Positions 39,033 to 48,501 of a stretch of 64,000 nucleotides of DNA are shown here, one piece after another. The number at the start of each line of letters is the position of its first letter. Within the stretch, counting starts at the first letter, position 1. The position numbers were made by a program, and so were the translations under genes. Under the pieces are notes generated by a model, which did not search any database, had not been told where the DNA came from, and saw only the letters and a list, made by a program, of their open reading frames with translations. This stretch comes from an uncultured Gammaproteobacteria bacterium (GTDB lineage Bacteria > Pseudomonadota > Gammaproteobacteria > Magnimaribacterales > Magnimaribacteraceae): NCBI GenBank assembly GCA_913031395.1, contig CAJWDT010000002.1:43304-107303 (forward strand), in the 5' to 3' direction.

Positions 39033-39833
39033 CTACCTAGATCTTCTTAAACTATTCTGTGAAAAGTCTTTATCTGTAAATCCATTATTAAGTTTTACAT
39101 CTTGAAATTTAAGTACAGAACTTTTTCCATTTTGATGATTCATCATCATAACTTTGTGAGGTTGCCAAAAGAATCCTTCATAAAGTTTATATTCTTCAAA
39201 TGTTTGTGTTTTTAGATGGAAAGACTTTCTGTCATAGTGATGAATTTTTTGAACAAGGTAGTTATCCTTATCAATCCATACCAATTGTTTTGTATAGCCG
39301 GAGTAGGGATCAAGGGGACGTCTTTCTATCAAGTAACAAGTTAAATTTAAACATGCTTCTTCCCCTATGAATTTGTACTCATACTTCTCCACTTCTTGAA
39401 ATGAAAAGTCTTCAAATGAAAATTCGCTACCCAAGAACGGGCCTGATTTATTTTTGGATGCTATTCTCTTAACTCTTTTGAGTGCAGGAAGATATAGCCA
39501 TTGATCATCAGAATCTACCTTATGTGCATAAGACAATATCGCAACCCCTTTAACATCTCTTGGACTTTCAAAAATTGCTATCGATTTATCACCATCTTCA
39601 GGCACTTCAAGTCTTTTAAAGGATAATTTCCTTTCGACTATGTCTCCTTTCTTGTTGATTAATTGCATTACCATAGAAGAAGAGCTATCTATATAACCCT
39701 CGTTATTCTTGTCACTAAGTTCTGCAATCTCCAACCCTTTATTTGCTGAAATTTCTCCCGATAATGCAAATAGCACGACATAGAAAAACAAAAATATTGA
39801 TCTTTTATACAAGAAAAAATGTAATCGACTCAT
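39033..39833 (-). CDS. Outer membrane lipoprotein-sorting protein (LolA-like, PF17131-type)
   Basis: DDQWLYLPALKRVKRIASKNKSGPFLGSEFSFEDF signature. Confidence 0.85.
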   Translation of the reverse strand: MSRLHFFLYKRSIFLFFYVVLFALSGEISANKGLEIAELSDKNNEGYIDSSSSMVMQLINKKGDIVERKLSFKRLEVPEDGDKSIAIFESPRDVKGVAILSYAHKVDSDDQWLYLPALKRVKRIASKNKSGPFLGSEFSFEDFSFQEVEKYEYKFIGEEACLNLTCYLIERRPLDPYSGYTKQLVWIDKDNYLVQKIHHYDRKSFHLKTQTFEEYKLYEGFFWQPHKVMMMNHQNGKSSVLKFQDVKLNNGFTDKDFSQNSLRRSR

Positions 39834-40489
39834 ATTAGGGCTCCTCCATGTAAATCTTTAATTATTATTTTGGATTCTTTGCTTAGGTAAGGTTCTGAAA
39901 CTTTAATTAAGAGCCCCATACCTCTTTGCATTAAAAAATTTTCATCTTTATGAGGGTATTTTTTTGACGAGAGAGCAAACCAATTATCGGCAATGAGAAA
40001 AATAATTTCGGTAAGTTCGTCTAATTCATTCTCTTTGAAATCAAATACACCTAGATCTCTTGCAATGAGAGCATCTTGCTTAATTGTATCGAAACGCAAT
40101 TGAGTTAAATTATCTAATTTTTTGGAAATGGGTTTATCCCTAGAAAATTTATTGGCAAGATCATCTCTAAGAAGATATCTGAAATCCCAATCAAAATAAT
40201 ACTGAGAAAATAGCTGCTTGACTAAGATTTCTAAATCAATCTTCCTTTCTGCATTTAGTCTCAGACCAAAATTTGTTTTAAAAAGATCAATATGAGATTC
40301 AACTAAACTTTTTTTTGATTTGAAGTGGTACCAAAGGGTTCCCTCGCGAACTTTTGCAGATGATGCCAAAAGCGCAGTCGTGACACTAGTGAAACCTTTT
40401 CTGTTAAAAAGCTGAAGACTATTTTTGAGTAATTTGTCTCTGGTACAGTCAGTAAATAAAGCAGTTGTTCTTTCAGATAAATCTTTCAT
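39830..40489 (-). CDS. TetR/AcrR family transcriptional regulator
   Basis: N-terminal HTH LLKNSLQLFNRKGFTSVTTALLASSAKVREGTLWYHFKSKKSLVE; start set to MKDL at 40489. Confidence 0.88.
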   Translation of the reverse strand: MKDLSERTTALFTDCTRDKLLKNSLQLFNRKGFTSVTTALLASSAKVREGTLWYHFKSKKSLVESHIDLFKTNFGLRLNAERKIDLEILVKQLFSQYYFDWDFRYLLRDDLANKFSRDKPISKKLDNLTQLRFDTIKQDALIARDLGVFDFKENELDELTEIIFLIADNWFALSSKKYPHKDENFLMQRGMGLLIKVSEPYLSKESKIIIKDLHGGALI

Positions 40490-40527
40490 TAGGGTATTTA
40501 CCCTAAATATTAGGGTAAATACCCTAA
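40489..40527. promoter_or_regulatory. Double palindromic operator, likely autoregulatory TetR site
   Basis: TTAGGGTATTTACCCTAA-ata-TTAGGGTAAATACCCTAA; each 18-bp half is an inverted repeat, the two are reverse complements, 21-bp spacing. Confidence 0.75.
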
Positions 40528-40562
40528 AAGTCAACTAACATTAATTAATTTATTCAATATAT

Positions 40563-41447
40563 CTAACTATCCAGGTAATTTTGTTGAATGCTAGAGAAAT
40601 CAAGCCCTTCCAAGCCTTGATTATTTAGCTCTTCATAAAGCTCTTTAGCGAGTCTCCCCATAGGAGTATTAGACTTAGACTGAGCTGCTAATTCTTCAGC
40701 TAGGTTGAGGTCCTTAAGCATCAGGGAATTTAAAAAACCACCTGAGTAGCTATTGCTTGCAGGAGCACCTTTCATGACTCCCGGGTATGGATTATATTTT
40801 TCAAGAGACCAGTTGCCTCCAGAGCTATTTTTCATTATCTCCGACAAAACTGCTGGATCTAGTCCATTATTAACTCCCATCGCAATCGTTTCAGCCGTCC
40901 CACACATATGGATTGCCAATAGCATATTATTACAAAGCTTCGCTATCTGTCCTGCACCTGCCTGACCAGCATAAAAGGTTTTATCTCCCATAATATCCAA
41001 AAGAGGAACAGCTTTCTGAAGGTCAGCTTCATCACCTCCAACAATAAAAGTAAGAGTACCTGACTCAGCTCCTTTAACACCACCCGATACAGGGGCATCC
41101 AACATAGAAATATTCATCTCAGTTGCTTTTTTAGACACCTTTATCGAAACTTCGGGATTTATAGTAGACGATTCAATAACAATAGTATTTTGACTAATTT
41201 GTTCTATTAAATCCTCTTTCAAGTATATATTTTCAACAGCCTTGTCATTCGGCAGCATAGTAATAAGTGCATCAATATTTTCTGTAACCTCTGAGGCATG
41301 ATTTTTAGTTGCCATCCCTAATTCTTCCGCTCTTCGCATTGCATCAGCAGATAAATCGAAGGCCTTTACTTCAATGCCTGCCTTTATGATGTTATTGGCC
41401 ATCGGTAAGCCCATATTTCCTAAACCTATAAAACCAACTTTTTTCAT
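40563..41447 (-). CDS. mmsB: 3-hydroxyisobutyrate dehydrogenase
   Basis: KKVGFIGLGNMGLPMANNIIKAG, DAPVSGGVKGAESGTLTFIVGG. Confidence 0.92.
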   Translation of the reverse strand: MKKVGFIGLGNMGLPMANNIIKAGIEVKAFDLSADAMRRAEELGMATKNHASEVTENIDALITMLPNDKAVENIYLKEDLIEQISQNTIVIESSTINPEVSIKVSKKATEMNISMLDAPVSGGVKGAESGTLTFIVGGDEADLQKAVPLLDIMGDKTFYAGQAGAGQIAKLCNNMLLAIHMCGTAETIAMGVNNGLDPAVLSEIMKNSSGGNWSLEKYNPYPGVMKGAPASNSYSGGFLNSLMLKDLNLAEELAAQSKSNTPMGRLAKELYEELNNQGLEGLDFSSIQQNYLDS

Positions 41448-41449
41448 TT

Positions 41450-42562
41450 TTAAAGATCCTCCAAAGGATTTATCTCCCAAGCTAAGTCTGTATGTTTATC
41501 TATCCATGCCTGTTGAACATTTTTAATGGAATCATATTTCCATTTAGGTTTATTATCCTTATCGATAATTAAAGCCCTGATACCCTCTTTGAAGTCACCC
41601 ATTCTAGTAATCTGTATAGCTAAGTTAAGCTCAAAATTAAATACCTCTTTTAAACTAAGACTTGAAGAATTTAAATGCTGCAGCCAGATTAAATGCGCTG
41701 AGGTTGGACTCCCTTTCTTGAGCGATTCTTTTCCTCTCGTAAACCATTCATCTTCTATTGCATGACCCATTATGTTATCTACGATTTTTATAAGGTTGTC
41801 TTCATTAGTCATCGATTGAATTTTTTCTAACTCACCTTCAACCTTACTGGAAGGGAAGTTCTCTACTTCTTTTAAATAAGAACTTCTTTTCAATATTGAA
41901 TCAAGCAGAGCTAAATTTTCATCAACATCGTCCTGCCAAGCTACCTCAAGAACATCCAAAAGGAAATCTTGCATTTTTGTATAGCTTAAACAACTATCAA
42001 CTAAATTACAGAAACGCATATCAGCAGCATTTAGTTGCGAGGCTGTCAGCATAATGTAGAGACCAAGACCTTCAGGTAGGTCTTTTATTAAGGATGTAAA
42101 GCCAACGTCAGGAAACAAACCAACACCAATTTCTGGCATAGCAAACTTTGTTCTTTCAGTTGCAATTTTATAAGAACTACCGAACATCAGACCAGCTCCA
42201 CCTCCCATTACAATTCCATCTAAAAGGGAGATTATAGGTTTTGAAAAATTATGGAGTTTATAGTCCAATCTATATTCTGATTCAAAAAATGATTCTGCAA
42301 AAACAGGACCTTCTGGCGAACACATTGATTCATATAGCGCCCTTATGTCACCACCAGCACAAAATGCTTTTTCACCTGATCCACTTACTAAGATCATTTT
42401 AATTTGTGGATCAACTTCCCAATCATCTAATAGATTAGAGATTTTGTTAACCATATTCATAGTTAACGAATTCAATGTCTCGGGAGAATTGAGTGTTATA
42501 TGACCAACTTTAGTATCATGTTGACACTCTAATATCTCTACTAATAATTCTTCATTAGGCAT
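41450..42562 (-). CDS. 3-hydroxyisobutyryl-CoA hydrolase (enoyl-CoA hydratase/isomerase family)
   Basis: GSGEKAFCAGGDIRALYES, DGIVMGGGAGLMFGSSYKIATERTKFAMPEIGVGLFPDVG. Confidence 0.9.
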   Translation of the reverse strand: MPNEELLVEILECQHDTKVGHITLNSPETLNSLTMNMVNKISNLLDDWEVDPQIKMILVSGSGEKAFCAGGDIRALYESMCSPEGPVFAESFFESEYRLDYKLHNFSKPIISLLDGIVMGGGAGLMFGSSYKIATERTKFAMPEIGVGLFPDVGFTSLIKDLPEGLGLYIMLTASQLNAADMRFCNLVDSCLSYTKMQDFLLDVLEVAWQDDVDENLALLDSILKRSSYLKEVENFPSSKVEGELEKIQSMTNEDNLIKIVDNIMGHAIEDEWFTRGKESLKKGSPTSAHLIWLQHLNSSSLSLKEVFNFELNLAIQITRMGDFKEGIRALIIDKDNKPKWKYDSIKNVQQAWIDKHTDLAWEINPLEDL

Positions 42563-43325
42563 TTTGCCAATTGGGTTTTCTTTTATCCAAGAAGGCTTCA
42601 ACACCTTCTTTTTGATCTTTTGTGTCAAATAAATTTACGAAAGGTTCCAATTCTTCTTTATACGATTCTTTAGAGAGACGAGCTTTATGAATTAACTCTT
42701 TGCATTGTGCAATACTACTAGGGCTCTGATTTGCGACTGAACTGGCCATTGACATAGCGGTTTCTAAGGCTTTTCCATCTTCCACTTTTTCTTCAATTAA
42801 ACCAATTCTAACTGCCTGATCAGCTTTGATTTGCTCTCCAGTTAAAATAATCCTTTTTGCCCAACCTTCTCCCACTAACCTAGGCAGAACTTGTGTACCT
42901 CCTCCACATGGCAATAAACCTACTTTAGGTTCAGGTAGAGCAAGTAAGGCTTTTTCTTCAGCCACTCTTATATCGCAGGCCAAAGCACACTCCAATCCTC
43001 CTCCCATAGCAAATCCATTTATAGCAGCTATAGAGACACCTCTAAATTTACTTAGAGCATCAAAAGCTTTTGAAAAAGCATTACTCATTTCTTTTGCTGC
43101 CTCTTTTCCGCCTTCATGGAAAACTTTAAGGTCCGCACCGGCAGAAAAGAATTTTTCTCCTTGCCCGGTGATAACTAAAGCAAAGATTTCATCATCCTGA
43201 TTAAGTAGTTTAATAATTTCTTCTAATCCTGAAAGACTCTCAAGGTCCCATGTATTAGCACTAGGGTTATTTATTGTAATCTTGGCTGTATTAGCTATTT
43301 TTTCGAGTATTAATTTATCAGTCAT
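42555..43325 (-). CDS. Enoyl-CoA hydratase
   Basis: GQGEKFFSAGADLKVF, AINGFAMGGGLECALACDIRVAEEKALLALPEPKVGLLPCGGGTQ. Confidence 0.92.
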   Translation of the reverse strand: MTDKLILEKIANTAKITINNPSANTWDLESLSGLEEIIKLLNQDDEIFALVITGQGEKFFSAGADLKVFHEGGKEAAKEMSNAFSKAFDALSKFRGVSIAAINGFAMGGGLECALACDIRVAEEKALLALPEPKVGLLPCGGGTQVLPRLVGEGWAKRIILTGEQIKADQAVRIGLIEEKVEDGKALETAMSMASSVANQSPSSIAQCKELIHKARLSKESYKEELEPFVNLFDTKDQKEGVEAFLDKRKPNWQNA

Positions 43326-43329
43326 AATC

Positions 43330-44490
43330 TTATTGAATTATTGAGGCAGCATCTTCCATTACCATTCTGCGGCCAATTATCATTTTCATAATTTCATTAG
43401 TTCCTTCTAGGATCTGATGAACTCTTACATCTCTTACATGTCTTTCAAGAGGATATTCTTGTATGTATCCGTATCCTCCAAAAATTTGCAAGGCTTCATT
43501 GCAAACATTAAAACCAACATCAGTAGCAAATCTTTTAGCCATTGCGGAGTAGGTCGTTGCTTCCACATCTCCTTTATCAATTTTATAAGCAGCTAAACGA
43601 GTCATAGTTCTAGCCGCAACAAGGTCAGTGACCATATCAGCTATCTTGAACTGCATAGCCTGGAATTCAGATATTTTCTTTCCGAATTGCTCTCTTTCAT
43701 TCATATAATTCTGTGCCTCTTCCAAAGCAGATTGTGCAGTACCAATTGAGCAAGTAGCAATATTTATTCTGCCCCCATCAAGGCCCTGCATAGCGATTTT
43801 AAAGCCATTACCTTCTTCACCAATTAAATTATCTTTAGAAATTCTTACATCAGTAAGAGACACCAATCTAGTTGGTTGATTTTTCCATCCCATCTTAGGT
43901 TCATTTTTCCCATATTCGATGCCAGGTAAGTCGGCCGGCACTAGAAAGCAAGAAATACCCTTGGAACCAGCCTCACCTGTCCTAGCCATTAAAATGAGAC
44001 AGTCAGTAGCACCTGATCCTGATATGAAAGCTTTTGATCCATTCAAAATAAAGTCACTCCCATCCTTTGTGGCTGTAGTTCTTAAAGAGGCGGCATCAGA
44101 GCCTGACCCTGGCTCAGTTAAGCAATAAGATGCAAGTTTTTCGCCTGTACTAAGTTGCGGAAACCATTCATTTTTAAGTTTTTCTGAAGCAAATTTACTG
44201 ACCATCCAAATAGCCATGTTATGAATCGTCATAAAAGCAGTTGTACTTGTGCATCCTTGTGCTAACTGTTCAAAGACAATTGAAGCATCTAGTCTGCCTA
44301 ATCCCATTCCACCTAAATTTGTATCTACATAAAGTGATAGAAAACCAAGTTCACCAGCCTTGTTTAAAGTTTCTTTAGGGAAGAGAGCTTCTTTATCCCA
44401 TATTGCAGCAAAAGGCTTAAGTTCTTTATCTGAGAAATTCTTTGCTAAGTCCCTATAATTCTTTTGGTCAGACGTTAAATCGAAATCCAT
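43330..44490 (-). CDS. Acyl-CoA dehydrogenase (likely isobutyryl-CoA dehydrogenase)
   Basis: YCLTEPGSGSDAASL, QIFGGYGYIQEYPLERHVRDVRVHQILEGTNEIM; context within valine operon. Confidence 0.93.
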   Translation of the reverse strand: MDFDLTSDQKNYRDLAKNFSDKELKPFAAIWDKEALFPKETLNKAGELGFLSLYVDTNLGGMGLGRLDASIVFEQLAQGCTSTTAFMTIHNMAIWMVSKFASEKLKNEWFPQLSTGEKLASYCLTEPGSGSDAASLRTTATKDGSDFILNGSKAFISGSGATDCLILMARTGEAGSKGISCFLVPADLPGIEYGKNEPKMGWKNQPTRLVSLTDVRISKDNLIGEEGNGFKIAMQGLDGGRINIATCSIGTAQSALEEAQNYMNEREQFGKKISEFQAMQFKIADMVTDLVAARTMTRLAAYKIDKGDVEATTYSAMAKRFATDVGFNVCNEALQIFGGYGYIQEYPLERHVRDVRVHQILEGTNEIMKMIIGRRMVMEDAASIIQ

Positions 44491-44493
44491 GAA

Positions 44494-45984
44494 CTACTCC
44501 AAATTTATGGTTAAGTTTTTAGTACTTTCTTCATCTTCTTCAAACCATCTCTCAGTTACAGTCTTTGTCTCAGTATAAAACCTGACAGCTTGTTTACCGT
44601 AAGCATGGAGATCTCCGTAGAAAGATTGTTTCCAGCCTGTAAATGAAAAGAAGGGTAGAGGAACTGGAATAGGTACATTAATACCAACTTGACCTACTTC
44701 AATCTCATGTCTAAATTTTCTTGCAGACCTGCCAGATGCTGTGAATATAGATGTTCCATTTCCGAAAGGATTTTTATTAATCAAATTAATTGCTTCTTCA
44801 AGAGTATCAACCTCAATACAAAGCAAAACAGGTCCAAATATTTCCGTTTTGTATATTTCTGAATCAGTTTTAACTTTTGAAAAAAGAGTAGCGCCAATCC
44901 AATTTCCATTTGGGTACCCTTCAACTTCACATAAACTACCATCTATCAGACAATCAGCATCGCCTTTTCCTCTTTCTATTAAGCCAATAATCTTTTCTTT
45001 AGCCTGAGGGCTTATAACAGGACCAAAACCTGACTCTTCTGAATTCCAAGGACCAGGTTTTACAATTTCCATTTCATCCTTGAGATCATTGATCCATTCT
45101 TTTGAAGAGCCAACAAATACCGCAACACTTATCGCCATGCATCTCTGACCTGCTGCTCCTACCGAAGAACCAACTAAACTATCAATAGTTTTATTCTTAT
45201 TTGCATCTGGCATCACAACCATATGATTCTTCGCTCCTGCAAAAGATTGGACTCTTTTAAGATGTTCTGTACCTGTCTTATAAATGTATTGTCCTACAGG
45301 TACTGATCCAACAAACGAGATGGCTCTTATTTCGGGGTGTTTTATAAGCTTGTCTACTTGCTCTTTTCCCCCATGTATAACCTGTAAAAGATTTGCTGGT
45401 GCACCTGCTTGCATGAATAATTCAGCAAGCTTATTTGCTGTCATGGGATCTTGTTCTGAGGGTTTTAAGATAAAAGTATTACCGCATGCAATTGCCATGG
45501 GAAACATCCACAAAGGAATCATCGCTGGAAAATTAAATGGAGTAATTCCTAGACAAATCCCAAGCGATTGGACGTAACTATATGAATCTATTTCTCTAGC
45601 AACATTTTCAACAGTCTCTCCCATGAGCAGAGGAGTAATATTTGCCGCTTGTTCTACCACTTCTATACCTCTCCAAACATCACCTTTAGCATCTTCAAAA
45701 GTCTTACCATTCTCTTTACTGAGAATTTCAGCAATCTCATTTTGATGGGTTTTAAGAAGATCTTGATATTTCATCATCACCCTAGATCTCTCTGGAGGAG
45801 GAGTTTCTCTCCAAGAATGAAAGGCTTCTTTTGCAAAAGCTATCGCTTGTTCAATTTCTTCATTAGTTGCACAAGGTGCTTCGCACAGAACTTCTTGGGT
45901 AGCAGGATTTAGAACTTCAATCCAATTCTTTGTTTCACTTTTAACAAATTCACCATTGATAAAAAGATTTAATTTTTCAGCCAT
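44494..45984 (-). CDS. mmsA: Methylmalonate-semialdehyde dehydrogenase (CoA-acylating)
   Basis: [68 protein letters not shown]. Confidence 0.95.
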   Translation of the reverse strand: MAEKLNLFINGEFVKSETKNWIEVLNPATQEVLCEAPCATNEEIEQAIAFAKEAFHSWRETPPPERSRVMMKYQDLLKTHQNEIAEILSKENGKTFEDAKGDVWRGIEVVEQAANITPLLMGETVENVAREIDSYSYVQSLGICLGITPFNFPAMIPLWMFPMAIACGNTFILKPSEQDPMTANKLAELFMQAGAPANLLQVIHGGKEQVDKLIKHPEIRAISFVGSVPVGQYIYKTGTEHLKRVQSFAGAKNHMVVMPDANKNKTIDSLVGSSVGAAGQRCMAISVAVFVGSSKEWINDLKDEMEIVKPGPWNSEESGFGPVISPQAKEKIIGLIERGKGDADCLIDGSLCEVEGYPNGNWIGATLFSKVKTDSEIYKTEIFGPVLLCIEVDTLEEAINLINKNPFGNGTSIFTASGRSARKFRHEIEVGQVGINVPIPVPLPFFSFTGWKQSFYGDLHAYGKQAVRFYTETKTVTERWFEEDEESTKNLTINLE

Positions 45985-46071
45985 AAAGTATTTCTTTTTG
46001 ATTTAACTGAAGTATCTTACTATCTTTCTTATAAACTGAAATACATTGAATTAAATCATGGAGAGGAACAG

Positions 46072-47046
46072 ATGCTTAAAACTAGAATTACAGATTTATT
46101 TGGGATAGAACATCCGGTCATACAGGGGGGTATGCAATGGGTTGGATATGCAGAACTGGTATCAGCGGTATCCAATGCAGGAGCATTGGGAATTTTAACT
46201 GCTTTAACTCAACCTACACCTGAGGATCTTGTTAAAGAGATAGAAAGAACTAGGGGAATGACAGATAAACCTTTTGGAGTAAATCTAACTGTCTTACCAA
46301 CTATAAATCCTCCGCCTTATGAAGAATATGCTCAGGCTATTGTTGGATCAGGAGTAAAGATTGTAGAAACTGCAGGCAGAAGTCCTGAGCCTTTTATGGA
46401 ACTTTTTAAAGAGTACGATGTGAAGGTTATACATAAATGTACGTCTGTCAGGCATGCGCTAAAGGCACAATCTGTAGGAGTAAGTGCAATAACAATAGAC
46501 GGTTTTGAGTGCGCAGGACATCCCGGAGAAGATGATATTCCTTCTTTGGTTTTATTACCTCAAGCAGCCGAAGCTTTAGATGTACCGGTTGCAGGTTGTG
46601 GCGGATTCAGTGATGCTAAAAGCATGGTCGCAGCTCTAGCTTTAGGCGGAGAAGCCATTGTTATGGGAACTAGATTTATGGCTACTAAGGAGGCTGGTAT
46701 TCATCAGAATGTAAAAGATAAGATGACAGAGGCTGATGAGTTGTCAACGAATTTAATGTTTAGGACGATGCACAATACCGCAAGAGTTTTTAAGAACTCA
46801 GTATCTGATCAGGTAGTAGATATTGAATCAACAGGCACAGCTTCCTTCGAAGATGTTAAAGATCTTGTAGCTGGCCAAAGAGGAAGAGTTGTCTTTGAAG
46901 AGGGTGACTTAGAACATGGTATTTGGTCTGCAGGTATTTCTGTTGCAAGGGTTAAGGATGTACCGACTTGCAAAGAGATGGTTTCTAGGCTGGTTTCAGA
47001 GGCAGAAGAAATAATAGATGGAAGACTTCAGTCAGTAAAAGCTTAA
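46072..47046 (+). CDS. Nitronate monooxygenase family protein
   Basis: HPVIQGGMQWVGYAELVSAVSNAGALGILTA, GFECAGHPGEDD, GGEAIVMGTRFMAT. Confidence 0.9.
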   Translation: MLKTRITDLFGIEHPVIQGGMQWVGYAELVSAVSNAGALGILTALTQPTPEDLVKEIERTRGMTDKPFGVNLTVLPTINPPPYEEYAQAIVGSGVKIVETAGRSPEPFMELFKEYDVKVIHKCTSVRHALKAQSVGVSAITIDGFECAGHPGEDDIPSLVLLPQAAEALDVPVAGCGGFSDAKSMVAALALGGEAIVMGTRFMATKEAGIHQNVKDKMTEADELSTNLMFRTMHNTARVFKNSVSDQVVDIESTGTASFEDVKDLVAGQRGRVVFEEGDLEHGIWSAGISVARVKDVPTCKEMVSRLVSEAEEIIDGRLQSVKA

Positions 47047-47054
47047 GGAAAAAA

Positions 47055-47372
47055 ATGGAAGATGTGAAAGTTTACATGGTTGTAAACCTGGAAATAGAAG
47101 ACAAAGATACTTACTTAAAATATGAGAAAGGTTTTTTCCCTATTTTAAAGAAGCATGGAGGTGAATTCTTAACTTTTGATGACTCTTTTAGGCATCTCGA
47201 AGGTTCAGAACCTTTAACGGGTGGACGGGTCATTATATTCTCTTTTCCCTCAGAGGAGGCTGCAGATGGATGGTACAACGATCCTGAATATCAAGAGCTG
47301 TCTAAGTTTAGGAGAGAAGGGGCTCCAGTAAGATCTCTTAATCTGATAAAAGGGTTACCACCAAGAAAATAA
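47055..47372 (+). CDS. DUF1330 family protein
   Basis: VVNLEIEDKDTYLKYEKGFFPILKKHGGEFL...IIFSFPSEEAADGWYNDPEYQ. Confidence 0.85.
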   Translation: MEDVKVYMVVNLEIEDKDTYLKYEKGFFPILKKHGGEFLTFDDSFRHLEGSEPLTGGRVIIFSFPSEEAADGWYNDPEYQELSKFRREGAPVRSLNLIKGLPPRK

Positions 47373-47373
47373 T

Positions 47374-47535
47374 TTAATCAAAAAAAGTATAGTAGATTAA
47401 AAGGACTAGCATCACATCTACAAACATCAGCAAACTGATCGATGTGCAACCGTAAGAAATTTCTTCCTTTTGCAGAGACCTATGAATAGAGAAGGAAAAG
47501 TAAAGAAATAAAAAAAGGAATACCGTTCTTATCAC
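47374..47535 (-). CDS. Candidate small membrane protein (53 aa, GTG start; not in ORF track)
   Basis: Reverse translation (V/M)IRTVFLFLFLYFSFSIHRSLQKEEISYGCTSISLLMFVDVMLVLLIYYTFFD*; two hydrophobic segments, begins 5 nt after upstream gene stop. Confidence 0.4.
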   Translation of the reverse strand: MIRTVFLFLFLYFSFSIHRSLQKEEISYGCTSISLLMFVDVMLVLLIYYTFFD

Positions 47536-47539
47536 TTCT

Positions 47540-48415
47540 TTATATCCATTTCCTTGCCATGTCCTTAATGGTATCAGCCAGAACTAAAGGCTGATCAAGT
47601 AAAATATGATGAGCAGCTTTTTTTATAGCTACCATAGGCGTATTATCTGGAACATTGTCCTTTATAAAGTTAAGAATTTCTTCTGTCATCATATTGCTTT
47701 CAGTTCCATATATGACTCCTAGATTACATTCCAATTCAAAAGCTTGATTTTTGGTCATATGAGAAAAACCTAATTTATCAAAAATAGTATCGTCAAATTT
47801 CCATTGATATCCATTTTCTACTTCTCTTACGGACCATTCAGCTATATACCTTACCAGGTAATCATTTTCACATTCCTGCTCAGGCGTCAGTCTAAATCTC
47901 TCGAGAATAGTCTCCCTGTCTGGATAAGTTTTTATTCTCCTAATAGGACCACTCCTAACATGGGTCGAGTAATCATAAGTCGGAGGTCTAATTGGCGAAT
48001 CCACCATAATTACTCCTCCAAGTTTTTTATTAGATATAAGGCCAGCATAAGCACTCATGAACCCTCCCATGCTGTGACCGCAAATAATGGGATTACCGTT
48101 TTCAAAAAATCCACTATCCTCTGCTACTGATAATATTTCTTTTCCGTAAAGCTCTGGAGAATAATCTTCCCTATGTTCACTGTCGCCCATTCCAGATAGA
48201 TCAATTGCACTTACCTGAAAATCTTCGAGTAAAAGAGGTGCAATAAAATCCCACCAATGAGAGTGACTTCCACTTCCATGAACTAGAACCATTCCTGGCT
48301 TGGAGCTATCACCCCATTTCTGGTAAGAAATGAGTGCCCCTTCAATCTCTATACTTCTCTGCTCTTTGTTAACTGACAAAGCTTCTTTGAACCATTGTGG
48401 ATATGAATCTACCAT
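47540..48415 (-). CDS. Alpha/beta hydrolase
   Basis: VLVHGSGSHSHWWD, ICGHSMGGFMSAYAG. Confidence 0.9.
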   Translation of the reverse strand: MVDSYPQWFKEALSVNKEQRSIEIEGALISYQKWGDSSKPGMVLVHGSGSHSHWWDFIAPLLLEDFQVSAIDLSGMGDSEHREDYSPELYGKEILSVAEDSGFFENGNPIICGHSMGGFMSAYAGLISNKKLGGVIMVDSPIRPPTYDYSTHVRSGPIRRIKTYPDRETILERFRLTPEQECENDYLVRYIAEWSVREVENGYQWKFDDTIFDKLGFSHMTKNQAFELECNLGVIYGTESNMMTEEILNFIKDNVPDNTPMVAIKKAAHHILLDQPLVLADTIKDMARKWI

Positions 48416-48501
48416 TTAGACATTCCTTTGAAATAAATTTATAGTTAATTAAGTTTTAAAAGACGCTAGTCTATTATAATCATGGAAAATAAGGACGATT
48501 T

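Noticed and set aside
42826-43200. Plus-strand 124-aa ORF opposite enoyl-CoA hydratase
   Set aside because: Shadow ORF; the opposite strand has a clear conserved family
47804-48130. Plus-strand 108-aa ORF opposite the alpha/beta hydrolase
   Set aside because: Shadow ORF with no recognisable motif against a well-supported gene
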